DNA of 24,864 nucleotides from Bacteroidales bacterium (lineage in GTDB: Bacteria; Bacteroidota; Bacteroidia; Bacteroidales; VadinHA17): NCBI GenBank assembly GCA_015486475.1, contig WFRO01000119.1, positions 1 to 24,864 on the forward strand. The letters run 5' to 3'. Below the pieces are notes generated by a model. That model made no database searches, was not told the DNA's origin, and worked only from the letters and a program-made list of their open reading frames with translations. Each line of letters starts with the position of its first letter. Positions within the stretch are counted from its first letter, which is position 1. Below are positions 15,515 to 22,329 of this stretch, piece after piece. The translations under genes and the position numbers were made by a program.

Positions 15515-16294
15515 TCAGTGTTCCTGAAAAGCAGCGGGGAATGTCTTTCGTGCGTTCGCAGTGGTGATCTCTGCTATTTTCTCCGGGGGCAGACCGAACA
15601 GGGAGGCCAGGAAATCAGCGATGTGTACCAGATACCGGCTTTCATTGCGTTTTCCTCTCCGCGGTACCGGCGCCAGGAAAGGCGCATCGGTTTCCAGAAC
15701 GATATGTCCGGGCCCCAGTGGTTCTATCTCTTCTTTCAGCGATGAATTTTTGAAAGTGACGATGCCACCGATCCCCAGCATGAATCCCATCTCAATGATC
15801 TTCCGGGCGTCGGCGTATGTGCCGGTAAAGCTGTGGAACACCCCGCCGGGGAGCGTGGAAAAGCTTTCCAGCACCCCGAAGATCTCAGGCAGGGATTCCC
15901 GGGAATGGATCACCACCGGCAACCGGTGGTCCAGGGCCAGTTGTATCTGCCGGGCAAAGATCTCCTCCTGTTCTTTCCTGTATTTTTTCTCCCAGTAAAG
16001 ATCGATGCCTATTTCCCCGATGGCGATGAACCTGTGATCCTTAAGCGATCTCTCCACAGCTTTCATCTCTTCTTCCCGGTTCTCTTTGACCGATGTGGGA
16101 TGGAGACCGGTCATCGGATAGCAATTACCGGGAAACTGTTCCGTCAGCTTCAGCATAGGGGTGAGGGTCTCTGCGTCTATGTTGGGGAGAAACATCTTTT
16201 CCACGCCGGCATCGATGGCGTTTTGTACGACTTCCCAACGGTCATTGTCAAATTCAGGTAGATAGAGATGGGTATGTGTATCTATCAGCTTCAT
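15515..16294 (-). CDS. tatD: TatD-family metal-dependent deoxyribonuclease/hydrolase
   Basis: A 259-residue TIM-barrel hydrolase. The metal ligands are all visible: H7 and H9 (DTHTHL), E94 (IGEIGIDLYW), H130 (VVIHSRES), H154 (FHSFTG) and D203 (ETDAPFL). Family members show 3'-5' DNA exonuclease or D-aminoacyl-tRNA deacylase activity; which applies here cannot be told from sequence. It heads an operon with ansA. Its start codon is 4 nt after a perfect -7 box, suggesting a leaderless mRNA. Confidence 0.93.
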   Translation of the reverse strand: MKLIDTHTHLYLPEFDNDRWEVVQNAIDAGVEKMFLPNIDAETLTPMLKLTEQFPGNCYPMTGLHPTSVKENREEEMKAVERSLKDHRFIAIGEIGIDLYWEKKYRKEQEEIFARQIQLALDHRLPVVIHSRESLPEIFGVLESFSTLPGGVFHSFTGTYADARKIIEMGFMLGIGGIVTFKNSSLKEEIEPLGPGHIVLETDAPFLAPVPRRGKRNESRYLVHIADFLASLFGLPPEKIAEITTANARKTFPAAFQEH

Positions 16295-16298
16295 GGTA

Positions 16299-16306
16299 CA
16301 AAAATA
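16299..16306 (-). promoter_or_regulatory. -7 box touching the tatD start
   Basis: TATTTTTG on the minus strand, then four bases, then the tatD ATG at 16294. With the usual distance from box to transcription start, the first transcribed base would be at or next to the A of ATG. Confidence 0.5.
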
Positions 16307-16308
16307 TG

Positions 16309-16329
16309 AAAAAAGGGGCCCAGCCCCTT
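16309..16329 (-). terminator. Terminator of the gdhA (16359-17699) transcript
   Basis: On the minus strand AAGGGGC, loop TGG, GCCCC, then six T (16314-16309). It begins 29 bp after the gdhA stop codon and immediately abuts the tatD promoter box. Confidence 0.7.
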
Positions 16330-16358
16330 CTTTCAGAAAATAAATTATCCCGGCATTA

Positions 16359-17699
16359 TCAGACGATACCCTGGGCGAGCATGGCGTCGGCCACTTTCAC
16401 AAATCCGCCGATGTTGGCACCGTTGAGGTAGTTGATGAAGCCGTCTTTTTCCTTGCCGTATTTCTCGCAGGTGGCGTGGATGTCCTGCATGATGGTCTGC
16501 AGACGGTTGTCCACCTCTTCGCGTGTCCAGGAGAGGCGCAGCGAGTTCTGGCTCATCTCCAGTCCGGAGACAGCCACGCCGCCGGCGTTGGCAGCTTTTC
16601 CGGGACCGTAGAGGATCTTGTTTTTCAGGTATACCTCAATGGCATCGGGTGTGCTCGGCATATTGGCTCCTTCGGCCACGCAGATGCAACCGTTCTTGAT
16701 AAGCATCTCTGCATCGTTGCCGGTCACCTCGTTCTGGGTGGCACAGGGCAGGGCCACATCACAGGGTATGCTCCAGGGCCGCTGTCCTTCGTGATACTCA
16801 ACGCCATATTTCTCTGCATATTCACGTATCCTGCCGCGACGGACATTCTTCAGGTCCATAACAAAGGCCCATTTTTCATCGTCGATGCCGGCCGGGTCAT
16901 AGATGAACCCGTTGGAGTCGGAGAGGGTAACCACTTTGCCTCCCAGCTGATTTACTTTTTGTACGGCATACTGTGCCACGTTCCCCGATCCGGAGACGGC
17001 AACGGTCTTTCCTTTGATGGTATTCCCGCGGGTGTTGAGCATCTCTTCTGCAAAATAGACGGCGCCGTAGCCGGTGGCTTCGGGACGTATGAGGCTGCCG
17101 CCCCATTCCAGTCCTTTGCCGGTGAGCACGCCTGTAAACTCATTCCTCAGCCTTTTGTACTGGCCGAAAAGGAAGCCGATCTCACGGCCGCCCACACCGA
17201 TATCCCCTGCGGGAACGTCCGTATTGGGACCGATATGACGGGAAAGTTCGGTCATGAAGCTCTGGCAGAAACGCATGATCTCATTGTCTGATTTGCCTTT
17301 GGGGTCAAAATCTGATCCTCCTTTGCCTCCGCCCATGGGCAGGGTGGTGAGAGAGTTCTTGAACACCTGCTCGAAAGCCAGGAATTTCAGGATGCTCAGG
17401 TTGACCGTAGGGTGAAAGCGCAGGCCTCCTTTGTACGGACCAATGGCGCTGTTCATCTCGATACGGTATCCCTTGTTAAGCTGTATTTCTCCTTTGTCAT
17501 CCACCCAGGGTACACGGAACATGATGACCCTTTCAGGCTCGGTCATCCGCTCCAGGATCTTGGCATGTTTGTACTTGGGGTTTTCCTCAATGAACGGGAT
17601 CAGAGATTCGGAAACTTCCATCACTGCCTGATGGAATTCTTTTTCGCCAGGGTTCCTGGTAATGACCTGTTCAAGGAATTTTTCTACTCTTTTGTCCAT
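16359..17699 (-). CDS. gdhA: Glutamate dehydrogenase, NADP-type
   Basis: A 446-residue hexameric-type GDH interconverting glutamate with 2-oxoglutarate plus ammonia. Catalytic K126 (MGGGKGGSDF) and D166 (PAGDIGVGGREIG) are present. The dinucleotide fingerprint is GSGNVAQYA (237-245), followed at the end of the second strand by TLSDSNG (258-264). This closely resembles the NADPH-specific E. coli GdhA, so an ammonia-assimilating role is inferred. It has its own -7 box and terminator, so it is a single-gene unit. A paralogue lies 1.3 kb upstream with dprA between them. Confidence 0.95.
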   Translation of the reverse strand: MDKRVEKFLEQVITRNPGEKEFHQAVMEVSESLIPFIEENPKYKHAKILERMTEPERVIMFRVPWVDDKGEIQLNKGYRIEMNSAIGPYKGGLRFHPTVNLSILKFLAFEQVFKNSLTTLPMGGGKGGSDFDPKGKSDNEIMRFCQSFMTELSRHIGPNTDVPAGDIGVGGREIGFLFGQYKRLRNEFTGVLTGKGLEWGGSLIRPEATGYGAVYFAEEMLNTRGNTIKGKTVAVSGSGNVAQYAVQKVNQLGGKVVTLSDSNGFIYDPAGIDDEKWAFVMDLKNVRRGRIREYAEKYGVEYHEGQRPWSIPCDVALPCATQNEVTGNDAEMLIKNGCICVAEGANMPSTPDAIEVYLKNKILYGPGKAANAGGVAVSGLEMSQNSLRLSWTREEVDNRLQTIMQDIHATCEKYGKEKDGFINYLNGANIGGFVKVADAMLAQGIV

Positions 17700-17732
17700 A
17701 ATGTGCCGGTTTTAAATGGTTATAGTTGAAAG

Positions 17733-17740
17733 CAAACTTA
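17733..17740 (-). promoter_or_regulatory. -7 box for gdhA (16359-17699)
   Basis: TAAGTTTG on the minus strand, 33 bp before the ATG at 17699. No -33 TTTG is seen. A perfect palindrome lies about 105 bp further upstream (17846-17859). Confidence 0.55.
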
Positions 17741-17845
17741 TGCATTTTTCGTATAGAAAAATATGATTTTAAACATTTTTTACTTCCGGGATGCTTTAAA
17801 ACATCGAGATATCAATGAATTACGGATGCTGCTCCGGAAGATGTT

Positions 17846-17859
17846 ATGTTCTAGAACAT
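17846..17859. promoter_or_regulatory. Perfect 14-bp palindrome upstream of gdhA
   Basis: ATGTTCTAGAACAT is a perfect inverted repeat with no spacer, in the 187-bp gap between the dprA stop and the gdhA start. It could be an operator for a dimeric regulator. No T-tract follows, so it is not a terminator. Regulator and function unknown. Confidence 0.35.
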
Positions 17860-17886
17860 GTATGGAAAAGGCCTGAAGATATCTGA

Positions 17887-18993
17887 TCAGGGCATCCAGC
17901 GATATCTCTTGCCGGGGAGGCTCTTTACCAGGCCTGAGAATTCGAGGTTGAGCAGCAGGGCAGATGTTGTGCTCACCGGCAGGCCGGCGAGTACGGCCAG
18001 CTCATCAAGGGACAGCTCTTTTTGGTCTTTCAGAATATCGAGTAGGAGCTGTTCATCCTCGCTGAGGGTGAGGAACAGCTCTTTCTGTACGGCTTCCTTG
18101 CGGTTGTCCTTCATTTCCCATCCCAGGAAATAAGCCAGGTCGGAAGCGTTTTCCACCAATGCGGCCATATTTTTTTTTATCAGCCGGTTGCAGCCTCTCG
18201 ACCATTCATCGTCGGTGCGGCCGGGGAGGGCGAAGACGTCCCGGTTGTATGAGTTGGCCAGGTCGGCCGTGATGAGGGCTCCGCCTTTCTCTCCCGATTC
18301 GACCACCAGTGTGGCATCGGCCAGCCCGGCGATGATACGGTTGCGGGCGATGAAATTCTTTTTGTCGGGTGTATGGTAAGTGCTGTATTCGGTGACCAGG
18401 GCCCCCTGCCGGACGATCTCCCGGGCCACACGGCGGTGGGAGGCGGGATAGATCATCTGCAGGCCGTGGCCCAGCACGGCAATGGTGGGGAGCCCGTGTT
18501 TCAGGGCCGCTTTGTGGGCACAGACATCAATGCCGTAGGCCAGGCCGCTGACGATGAGCAGACCGGGATGGGAAGCTGCCAGATCTTCTATGATCCGGTT
18601 GCAGTGCCCGATGCCATAAGGGGTGGCATGACGGGTACCGACGATGCTGAGCACCTTACGGGCATCGGGATCCGTATCTCCCTGCCGGTAGATCAGAACG
18701 GGTGCATCTTCACACTGTTTCAGGCGGGAAGGATAATCCTCATCCAGGAACCAGGAAACATGCAGATTGTTCTTTTCGACGAAAACTGTCTCTTTTTCGG
18801 CTTGTTCCAGCACTTTCTTTCTGAGGGAGCGGGACGCCAGATGATCACCGATGCCGGGGATGCGGCGCAGGGCGCTCTCCGTTTCCGAGAAAAAAGTTTC
18901 CAGTGACCGCAGATGTGCCAGGATGGCCCGGGTCCTTACCGGACCTATCCCCGGCAGCAGGGTGATGGCGATCTTGTAGGTAAGGTCTTCCAT
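17887..18993 (-). CDS. dprA: DNA-processing protein DprA (Smf)
   Basis: A 368-residue protein that binds incoming single-stranded DNA and loads RecA in natural transformation; it is also widely kept in bacteria not known to be competent. The N-terminus has helix-hairpin-helix-like elements (LLPGIGPVRTRAIL, 12-25; RIPGIGDHLASR, 44-55). The Rossmann-like core shows IVGTR (117-121), SGLAYGID (149-156), ARNRIIAGL (216-224) and SGEKGGAL (233-240). The last 60 residues form a winged-helix domain. It starts 8 bp after the upstream gdh stop codon, so it is transcribed with that gene. No other competence genes are in the window. Confidence 0.95.
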   Translation of the reverse strand: MEDLTYKIAITLLPGIGPVRTRAILAHLRSLETFFSETESALRRIPGIGDHLASRSLRKKVLEQAEKETVFVEKNNLHVSWFLDEDYPSRLKQCEDAPVLIYRQGDTDPDARKVLSIVGTRHATPYGIGHCNRIIEDLAASHPGLLIVSGLAYGIDVCAHKAALKHGLPTIAVLGHGLQMIYPASHRRVAREIVRQGALVTEYSTYHTPDKKNFIARNRIIAGLADATLVVESGEKGGALITADLANSYNRDVFALPGRTDDEWSRGCNRLIKKNMAALVENASDLAYFLGWEMKDNRKEAVQKELFLTLSEDEQLLLDILKDQKELSLDELAVLAGLPVSTTSALLLNLEFSGLVKSLPGKRYRWMP

Positions 18994-19001
18994 AGGTCGT
19001 T

Positions 19002-20339
19002 TCAGAGGACACCCAGGTCGAGCATGGCGTTGGCCACTTTCAGGAAACCGGCTACATTGGCCCCCTTGACGTAGTCCACATAACCATCCGGGCGTTTTCC
19101 GTACCGCACACAGGAATGATGGATGTCGATCATGATCTGGTGCAGCCGGTCATCCACCTCCCGGGCGGTCCAGTTCATCTTCAGGGCGTTCTGTGACATC
19201 TCCAGCCCGGAGGTGGCTACGCCGCCGGCATTGGAAGCTTTGCCGGGCGAGAAGAGGATGCTGTTCTCCTGCAGCAGATGGATCGCTTCAGGCGTACAGG
19301 GCATATTGGCCCCTTCGGTGACGCACATGCAACCGTTATCGATCAGATGACGGGCATCTTCTTCGTTCAGCTCGTTCTGTGTGGCACAGGGCAGGGCAAT
19401 ATCAGCCTTTACCTCCCAGGGATGCCGGCCGGCAACGAACTCCACGCCGTCGAACTCATGGGCATAAGGTTCTACAATATCTTCGTTGGTAGCACGCAGC
19501 TCCAGCATATAATCGATCTTCTCCCCGGAAATGCCGGCCGGGTCATAAACATAACCGTCGGGTCCCGAGAGGGTCACCACCTTTGCCCCCAGCTCCGTGG
19601 CTTTCCGGACGGCTCCCCAGGCAACATTCCCGAAACCGGAGACCGCTATGGTCTTGCCCTCCAGGGTCTCGCCAAGCGTGGCCAGCATCTCTTTGGTGAA
19701 ATAGACCACCCCGTAGCCGGTGGCCTCGGGACGGATGAGACTGCCTCCCCAGTTCAGGCCTTTGCCGGTGAGCACACCGGTGTGCTGACGGGTCAGCTTT
19801 TTGTACATACCGTAAAGATATCCTATCTCCCGGCCCCCTACACCGATATCTCCTGCCGGCACATCCGTCTCCGCTCCTATGTTCTTCCACAGCTCCAGCA
19901 TGAAGGCCTGACAGAAGCGCATGATCTCACCCTGGGATTTCCCTTTGGGATTGAAGTCGCTGCCCCCTTTGGCGCCACCCAGCGGAAGGGTGGTGAGGGC
20001 ATTCTTGAAGATCTGCTCAAAGCCCAGGAACTTCAGGATACTGAGGTTGACACTGGGGTGAAAACGCAGGCCTCCTTTGTAGGGTCCCAGAGCATTGTTG
20101 AACTGCACACGGTAGCCCAGATTGATATGTACCTTCCCTTCATCATCCAGCCAGGGTACTTTGAAGGTGATCACCCTGTCCGGCTCCACCAGCCGCTCCA
20201 CGATGCCGGCAGCTTCAAACTGGGGGTTCTGGTTGTAGATATCTTCGATGGATTCAAGCACTTCGGTGACCGCCTGCAGATACTCTTTTTCGCCCGGGTG
20301 CTTCTGCTCAAGATCGTTGACAATGTCTGTTGTTTTCAT
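19002..20339 (-). CDS. Glutamate dehydrogenase, NAD-type
   Basis: A 445-residue paralogue of the gdhA product, aligning over its full length. Catalytic K124 (LGGAKGGSDF) and D164 (PAGDIGVGGREIG) are kept. The fingerprint differs: GFGNVAWGA (235-243), and the second strand ends TLSGPDGYVYDP (256-267). This pairing closely matches, from memory, the NAD-dependent Clostridium symbiosum enzyme, so NAD(H) use and a mainly catabolic role are inferred. Bacteroides species are known to have both NADP- and NAD-preferring GDHs, but I leave the symbol empty because naming differs between strains. First gene of a unit with dprA. Confidence 0.93.
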   Translation of the reverse strand: MKTTDIVNDLEQKHPGEKEYLQAVTEVLESIEDIYNQNPQFEAAGIVERLVEPDRVITFKVPWLDDEGKVHINLGYRVQFNNALGPYKGGLRFHPSVNLSILKFLGFEQIFKNALTTLPLGGAKGGSDFNPKGKSQGEIMRFCQAFMLELWKNIGAETDVPAGDIGVGGREIGYLYGMYKKLTRQHTGVLTGKGLNWGGSLIRPEATGYGVVYFTKEMLATLGETLEGKTIAVSGFGNVAWGAVRKATELGAKVVTLSGPDGYVYDPAGISGEKIDYMLELRATNEDIVEPYAHEFDGVEFVAGRHPWEVKADIALPCATQNELNEEDARHLIDNGCMCVTEGANMPCTPEAIHLLQENSILFSPGKASNAGGVATSGLEMSQNALKMNWTAREVDDRLHQIMIDIHHSCVRYGKRPDGYVDYVKGANVAGFLKVANAMLDLGVL

Positions 20340-20420
20340 AGTTGCTCTTTTTTAAAGGTACTGTTCCGTTTTCCCTTCAGGGTATGACAGGGATAGCTGC
20401 TTTATGCTTTATAATTGCCG

Positions 20421-20428
20421 CAAAACTA
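20421..20428 (-). promoter_or_regulatory. -7 box for the NAD-type gdh-dprA unit
   Basis: TAGTTTTG on the minus strand fits TAnnTTTG and lies 81 bp before the ATG at 20339, implying a leader of about 75 nt. The leader has no strong hairpin that I can see. Confidence 0.5.
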
Positions 20429-20496
20429 GACATAACAGATCCTGAAAAAAGATGATTTTATTCATGCTTTTTCCCTGTTGTAAAACAGTTTCCCAA

Positions 20497-20979
20497 TTAC
20501 TTTACCATCAGTCTGGATAAAGATAATAAAATCTTTTTTTGATCTTCGGACGGCAGCCCGTTGATATAGACCGGCGGATATTTGGCCACCCCTTTCCCCG
20601 GGAGGCGCTGGTAGAAGGTCAGTGAACGGTGCAGGCCGAAGAAATGTTCCTGCAGCTCGGCCCTGACAAAGTCTCTTTTCGGGATGCGGAAGCTTTTTTT
20701 GCCGGAAGTGAAAAATCCGATGGGATAGGTCTTGATCACAAGCATGTCCCCGGTATCGGAATAATAAAGGTAAGACAGTCTGAGTATATTCGGCGAAAAA
20801 AGGACAAGGACATAGATAACTCCCAGGACGATGACATAGTATTTCTTATCAATGCCGGGGGTGATCCTCTCATAAAAATCCGTGAGATAGACCGAGAAAA
20901 CGAACATCACGAAAATGATCGTGCTTATCAACTGGATCACCCAGATGAACTTATGCAAATGGTTGTTGTCTACGGTCAT
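20497..20979 (-). CDS. Membrane protein of unknown function, possible PH-like domain
   Basis: A 160-residue protein with two membrane helices (about 11-31 and 47-64) joined by a short loop, followed by a soluble domain of about 95 residues. The order of two helices, then short beta strands with a basic S-G-K-K-S-F-R-I-P-K-R-D stretch (about 92-104) and a C-terminal helix, is like small bacterial PH-domain membrane proteins; this is a weak resemblance. Lies 13 bp after the secreted-protein gene at 20993 and is probably in the same transcript. Confidence 0.7.
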   Translation of the reverse strand: MTVDNNHLHKFIWVIQLISTIIFVMFVFSVYLTDFYERITPGIDKKYYVIVLGVIYVLVLFSPNILRLSYLYYSDTGDMLVIKTYPIGFFTSGKKSFRIPKRDFVRAELQEHFFGLHRSLTFYQRLPGKGVAKYPPVYINGLPSEDQKKILLSLSRLMVK

Positions 20980-20992
20980 TCGGCTAAAGTGT

Positions 20993-21703
20993 TTATTTCA
21001 GTGTATTGTAATAGTAGAAAAGATCGATCAGATCGTCTGTTTTGTTGAGCTTCAGGTGCTTCTTTTTTATGTACGCATCCAGTTCTCCGGTATGGTCTCC
21101 GAGGGCTTTCAGAACACTTTTTTTGGAACGGGAGATGTGGGTGGCCAGGGCATCTCCTTTTTTAATATAATACGTTTCACTGTTACGGAAGTAATCGCGG
21201 TAGTTCCCTCCTTCATAGTTGGAAGCAGGCAGCTGTTCCCGTTTGATGATGGCTTCCCGGTGGAGCAACAGTTTGGTCTGTCCGTCGGCCAGCACCTCAA
21301 AATATCCTTTTTTGGTGAAGGCACCTTCTTTATAAGAGGAGAAGATGAAATTCCGGTATCCGAAGCTGATCCGATCGATCGTCTCCGGGTTGGCCAGGGC
21401 CAGGATCGTATCATTCTTTTTGAACTCGATGTTATCCGTATAGAAGTTCAGACGGATAGGGACATCCTTGACGACCACGGAGTCGCCGAATATGATCTCT
21501 CCTTTCTGAAACTCTTTGTCCACATATGGATTCCCGGTAACTTTTACATAATCTTCATTTTCCACGATGGCAGAGCGGTGGAGCATCTCCACGATCTTGG
21601 GATTGGTGTTGGGCGTTGAATATACCTGGGCTTTTACCGCAGGCAAAGTGATCACAAAGAGAAACAGGAACAGTATAAGATGTTGAAATATTCTGTTTTT
21701 CAT
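20993..21703 (-). CDS. Exported protein of unknown function
   Basis: A 236-residue protein with a long signal peptide (hydrophobic about 8-22, probable cleavage after VKA). The mature protein starts with Y-S-T-P-N-T-N-P, then mixed strands with many charged residues, and ends in a K-rich helical region (about 190-236). No catalytic motif or known family was recognised. It has a perfect -7 box 18 bp before its ATG and heads a two-gene unit with the membrane protein downstream, which hints at joint work at the inner membrane or in the periplasm. Confidence 0.75.
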   Translation of the reverse strand: MKNRIFQHLILFLFLFVITLPAVKAQVYSTPNTNPKIVEMLHRSAIVENEDYVKVTGNPYVDKEFQKGEIIFGDSVVVKDVPIRLNFYTDNIEFKKNDTILALANPETIDRISFGYRNFIFSSYKEGAFTKKGYFEVLADGQTKLLLHREAIIKREQLPASNYEGGNYRDYFRNSETYYIKKGDALATHISRSKKSVLKALGDHTGELDAYIKKKHLKLNKTDDLIDLFYYYNTLK

Positions 21704-21721
21704 GGGGATGTTCGTTTATTA

Positions 21722-21729
21722 CAAAAATA
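21722..21729 (-). promoter_or_regulatory. -7 box for the exported-protein gene
   Basis: TATTTTTG on the minus strand, 18 bp before the ATG at 21703, giving a leader of about 10 nt. No -33 TTTG is visible. Confidence 0.5.
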
Positions 21730-21767
21730 GCAAAATTTGTGCCGTATCCCGAATGATCTTCCGGGGA

Positions 21768-22226
21768 TCATCCCTCCCGTGTTTTCCGGAGATCATCAAA
21801 GAACTTTTTCATGAGATGGCGGGCTTTTTCTTCTGAGATCCCGTTGGTGACCCTGGTTGCCGGATGTAGCAGTTGCGGGGTATGACGGCGGTAACCTCTT
21901 TTCTCATCGCCTGTGCCGAAGACCAGCCTGTCGGGACGGGCCCAGTACAATGCTCCCGCACACATGGGACAGGGCTCGACGGTAACATAGACCGTACAGC
22001 CGGAGAGGTATTTATTTCCCAGGGCGTTGGCAGCTGCTGTGATGGCCAGGATCTCGGCGTGGGCGGTGGGGTCCTGAAGTGCCTCCACAGCATTGTGGCC
22101 ACGGGCTACGATACGGTCATTGCAGACGATCACGGCCCCGACGGGGATCTCTCCCTGCTCCAGGGCGGTGGAGGCCTCTTTCAGCGCCTCCCGCATAAAA
22201 TATTCATCGTCAAAGATCTTTCCCAT
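21768..22226 (-). CDS. tadA: tRNA-specific adenosine deaminase
   Basis: A 152-residue zinc deaminase converting A34 to inosine, classically in tRNA-Arg(ACG). Zinc and catalytic residues are in place: H56 and E58 (TAHAEIL) and C86/C89 (EPCPMCAGALYWAR). The ARPDRLVFGTGDEKRGY segment and a C-terminal helix are as in TadA, but a guanine or cytosine deaminase of the same superfamily cannot be wholly excluded. Transcribed divergently from aspS over about 100 bp. Confidence 0.88.
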   Translation of the reverse strand: MGKIFDDEYFMREALKEASTALEQGEIPVGAVIVCNDRIVARGHNAVEALQDPTAHAEILAITAAANALGNKYLSGCTVYVTVEPCPMCAGALYWARPDRLVFGTGDEKRGYRRHTPQLLHPATRVTNGISEEKARHLMKKFFDDLRKTREG

Positions 22227-22306
22227 AGAACGGTCATTGTGATTATGAATAACGAAAGATGAGAAAAAAGAGGGAGTATAAAAATGAGTTGCGGCATTAT
22301 TTTGTG

Positions 22307-22314
22307 TATTTTTG
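22307..22314 (+). promoter_or_regulatory. -7 box for aspS
   Basis: TATTTTTG fits TAnnTTTG. It overlaps the upstream in-frame ATG at 22312, so that ATG would lie before the transcription start. This supports the ATG at 22330, with a leader of about 8-10 nt. Confidence 0.55.
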
Positions 22315-22329
22315 CGAAAATTTTTGAAT

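Noticed and set aside
17874..17894. CCTGA/TCAGG hairpin at the end of dprA as terminator
   Set aside because: Only five pairs with a ten-base loop and a mixed T-run; too weak to support.
17887..18993. Competence island around dprA
   Set aside because: No comEA, comEC, comF or pilus genes in the window; dprA alone is widespread in non-competent bacteria.
19278..20387. Long plus-strand ORF of 369 codons
   Set aside because: It lies antisense over the NAD-type gdh, whose protein is clearly conserved; its translation has no recognisable domain and skewed composition.
21740..21770. ATGATC/GATCAT hairpin after tadA as terminator
   Set aside because: Six pairs with no T-run next to the stem; not convincing.
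22312..22329. Upstream in-frame ATG as aspS start
   Set aside because: It overlaps the -7 promoter box and would precede the transcription start; homologues start at the next Met.
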